The notes under the pieces are model-generated. The model had not been told where the DNA came from. It was given only the letters and a program-made list of their open reading frames with translations, and did not search any database. From NCBI GenBank assembly GCA_903932145.1, contig CAIZFE010000098.1, positions 62,001-126,000 of the forward strand: a stretch of 64,000 nucleotides of DNA, given 5' to 3'. The first letter of the stretch is position 1. Each line of letters opens with the position of its first letter. Below are positions 62,863-64,000 of this stretch, one piece after another. A program made the position numbers and the translations under genes. The DNA is from an uncultured Rhodopila sp. GTDB taxonomy: Bacteria; Pseudomonadota; Alphaproteobacteria; Acetobacterales; Acetobacteraceae.

Positions 62863-63750
62863 CTAAACCTGTTTCCGCTCGATCAAACTGCGGCGGATCT
62901 TACGCCCGCGTTCGACCTTGTCTTCGATATACGCCGTGTCGCCCCAGCGCACCGCGCGCGCCATGGCCTGCGCGTCTTCCATGAAGCGCTGTAGCATCTC
63001 CAGCAGAGCCTCGCGGTTGTTCAGGAAAATGTCGCGCCACATCACCGGATCCGACGCTGCGATGCGGGTGAAATCGCGGAAGCCGGAGGCGGCAAAGTTC
63101 ACAACTTCCTGGCGGCTTTCGTTGCCCAGATCGTCGGCCGTGCCGCAGATCGTGAACGCAATCAAATGCGGCAGATGCGACACGATCGCCAGAACCCGAT
63201 CATGATGGCTCGGTTCCATCCGCTCGGTCTGCGCGCCGCAGCGCTGCCACAACGCCTCGACCTTGGCGATCGACGCCTCGTCGGTGCCGGGGATGGGGGT
63301 CAGCAGCGTCCAGCGGTTCTGGAACAATTCCACGAAACCGGAATCCGGGCCGGAGTGTTCGGTGCCCGCGATTGGATGCGCCGGCACGAAGTGCACGCCC
63401 GCGGGAACCAGCGGCCCGACATCGCGGATAACCGACTGCTTGGTCGATCCCACGTCCGTCAGAACCGCGCCCGGCATCAGGTGAGGGGCAATCCGAGCGG
63501 CGAGGTCGGCGAAGGCGCCAACGGGGGCGCAGAGCATGACGCAGTCCGCGCCCTCCACGGCCTTCGCCGGGTCCAGTTCCACGCGGTCGGCGAAGCCAAG
63601 CTCCATTACCCGGTCCAAAGTGGCCTGGGTGCGGGCGTTGACGACGATCTCCGCCGCGATGTCGCCGCGTTCGCGTGCGATGCGGGCGACCGACGAACCG
63701 ATCAGTCCGACACCCAGCAGTGCGAGACGCTTGAAGACCGGGTCAGCCAC
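62863..63750 (-). CDS. prephenate/arogenate dehydrogenase
   Basis: A 295-residue TyrA-type dehydrogenase. The NAD motif is LALLGVGLIGSSVARIARE; further conserved parts are LTDVGSTKQSVI, HFVPAHPIAGTEHSG, and HDRVLAIVSHLPHLIAF. It makes the tyrosine precursor. A GTG at 63750 (VADPVFKRLALLG) is favoured because it places the dinucleotide motif at the usual distance from the start; an ATG at 63795 would overlap hisC more. Overlaps hisC by 8 nt. Confidence 0.9.
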   Translation of the reverse strand: MADPVFKRLALLGVGLIGSSVARIARERGDIAAEIVVNARTQATLDRVMELGFADRVELDPAKAVEGADCVMLCAPVGAFADLAARIAPHLMPGAVLTDVGSTKQSVIRDVGPLVPAGVHFVPAHPIAGTEHSGPDSGFVELFQNRWTLLTPIPGTDEASIAKVEALWQRCGAQTERMEPSHHDRVLAIVSHLPHLIAFTICGTADDLGNESRQEVVNFAASGFRDFTRIAASDPVMWRDIFLNNREALLEMLQRFMEDAQAMARAVRWGDTAYIEDKVERGRKIRRSLIERKQV

Positions 63751-64000
63751 GGGCTTGCCGCATGAATTCAGCGAAGCCATCGACCACCAAGCCAACTTCC
63801 TCGGCGGTTCCGACCGTCACGCGCAGGCAGTGCGGCAATCCGTAGCCGGCGACCTTGCGGATAATGATGCCATTGGTGCGCAGAAAGGCGTCGGCGGCGT
63901 TGGCGGCCTCAACCGTTTCCAGCTCGACCAGCACGAAATTGCCTTCGCTTGGCCAGACCTTCAGGCCGGTCGCCGCGATCCCGGCGGCCAGCTTCGGGCG
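63743..64000 (-). CDS. hisC: histidinol-phosphate aminotransferase, C-terminal part
   Basis: The last 85 codons are visible; the rest lies beyond the window edge. GLKVWPSEGNFVLVEL, then FLRTNGIIIRKVAGYGLPH and LRVTVGTAEEV are the C-terminal blocks of HisC, with the phosphate-binding Arg. It is transcribed into the TyrA-type gene, a common pair in this order of bacteria. Confidence 0.88.
   Translation of the reverse strand, partial: RPKLAAGIAATGLKVWPSEGNFVLVELETVEAANAADAFLRTNGIIIRKVAGYGLPHCLRVTVGTAEEVGLVVDGFAEFMRQARG

Overview
This GC-rich 64 kb window looks like chromosomal DNA of an alphaproteobacterium, most likely an Acetobacteraceae-type member of the Rhodospirillales. The basis is the gene families and orders present: pstSCAB-phoU-phoB with an alphaproteobacterial Pho box, tkt-gap-pgk, hisC followed by cyclohexadienyl dehydrogenase, a cobalt-type nitrile hydratase, and a family-specific hypothetical protein at the left end. 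This is inference from sequence character; no 16S gene or database search was available. No tRNA, rRNA or CRISPR array was seen.

Left end (1-7.7 kb) reads as a defence island in mixed states of repair. It holds an intact two-gene operon of a small protein plus a Shedu-type (DUF4263) nuclease, next to a partial duplicate of the same operon that has lost the nuclease. It also holds an mrr-type restriction gene wrecked by frameshifts, a stop and a REP-like insertion, and an intact, overlapping pair of large dynamin-like GTPases. 7.7-16.2 kb holds accessory metabolism and envelope genes: an MpaB/DUF2236 oxygenase-like protein, a periplasmic binding protein, an OmpA-like protein next to a caspase-domain repeat protein, a flavin reductase/luciferase-like monooxygenase pair, and a DUF2189 membrane protein.

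16.3-22.1 kb is the phosphate regulon, all on the minus strand behind a Pho box, with a remarkable hairpin cluster between pstS and pstC. 22-33 kb carries purU, a FOXRED2-like flavoprotein, dut, a small membrane protein, a secreted hydrolase, a spermidine-synthase-like membrane protein, a PCMT-like methyltransferase and an ATP-grasp/alpha-E fusion. 33-43 kb carries a nonsense-interrupted sulfotransferase and central carbon genes (tkt, gap, pgk). Wedged between gap and pgk are two contractile-injection tail-tube genes, a DUF5908-like gene and a YoeB scrap. Then come a deoxyribosyltransferase, a Fic protein and a cytochrome c. 43.4-44.8 kb has no intact gene.

44.8-53 kb carries a second sulfotransferase, a DUF35/thiolase pair, two tiny overlapping membrane-protein genes, nitrile hydratase with its activator, and a rubrerythrin/Fe-S/DUF3501 operon. 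53-59.4 kb is a complete dipeptide/oligopeptide ABC importer. Directly behind it is the best single find in the window: a GrdB/PrdB-related gene split by an in-frame UGA, followed by a hairpin at bacterial SECIS spacing, i.e. a probable selenoprotein. The right end has DUF2147, nitroreductase and VOC genes, a 26-codon hydrophobic ORF flanked by hairpins, a tyrA-like dehydrogenase and the 3' end of hisC. A family of roughly 30-95 nt inverted repeats is scattered through the whole window.
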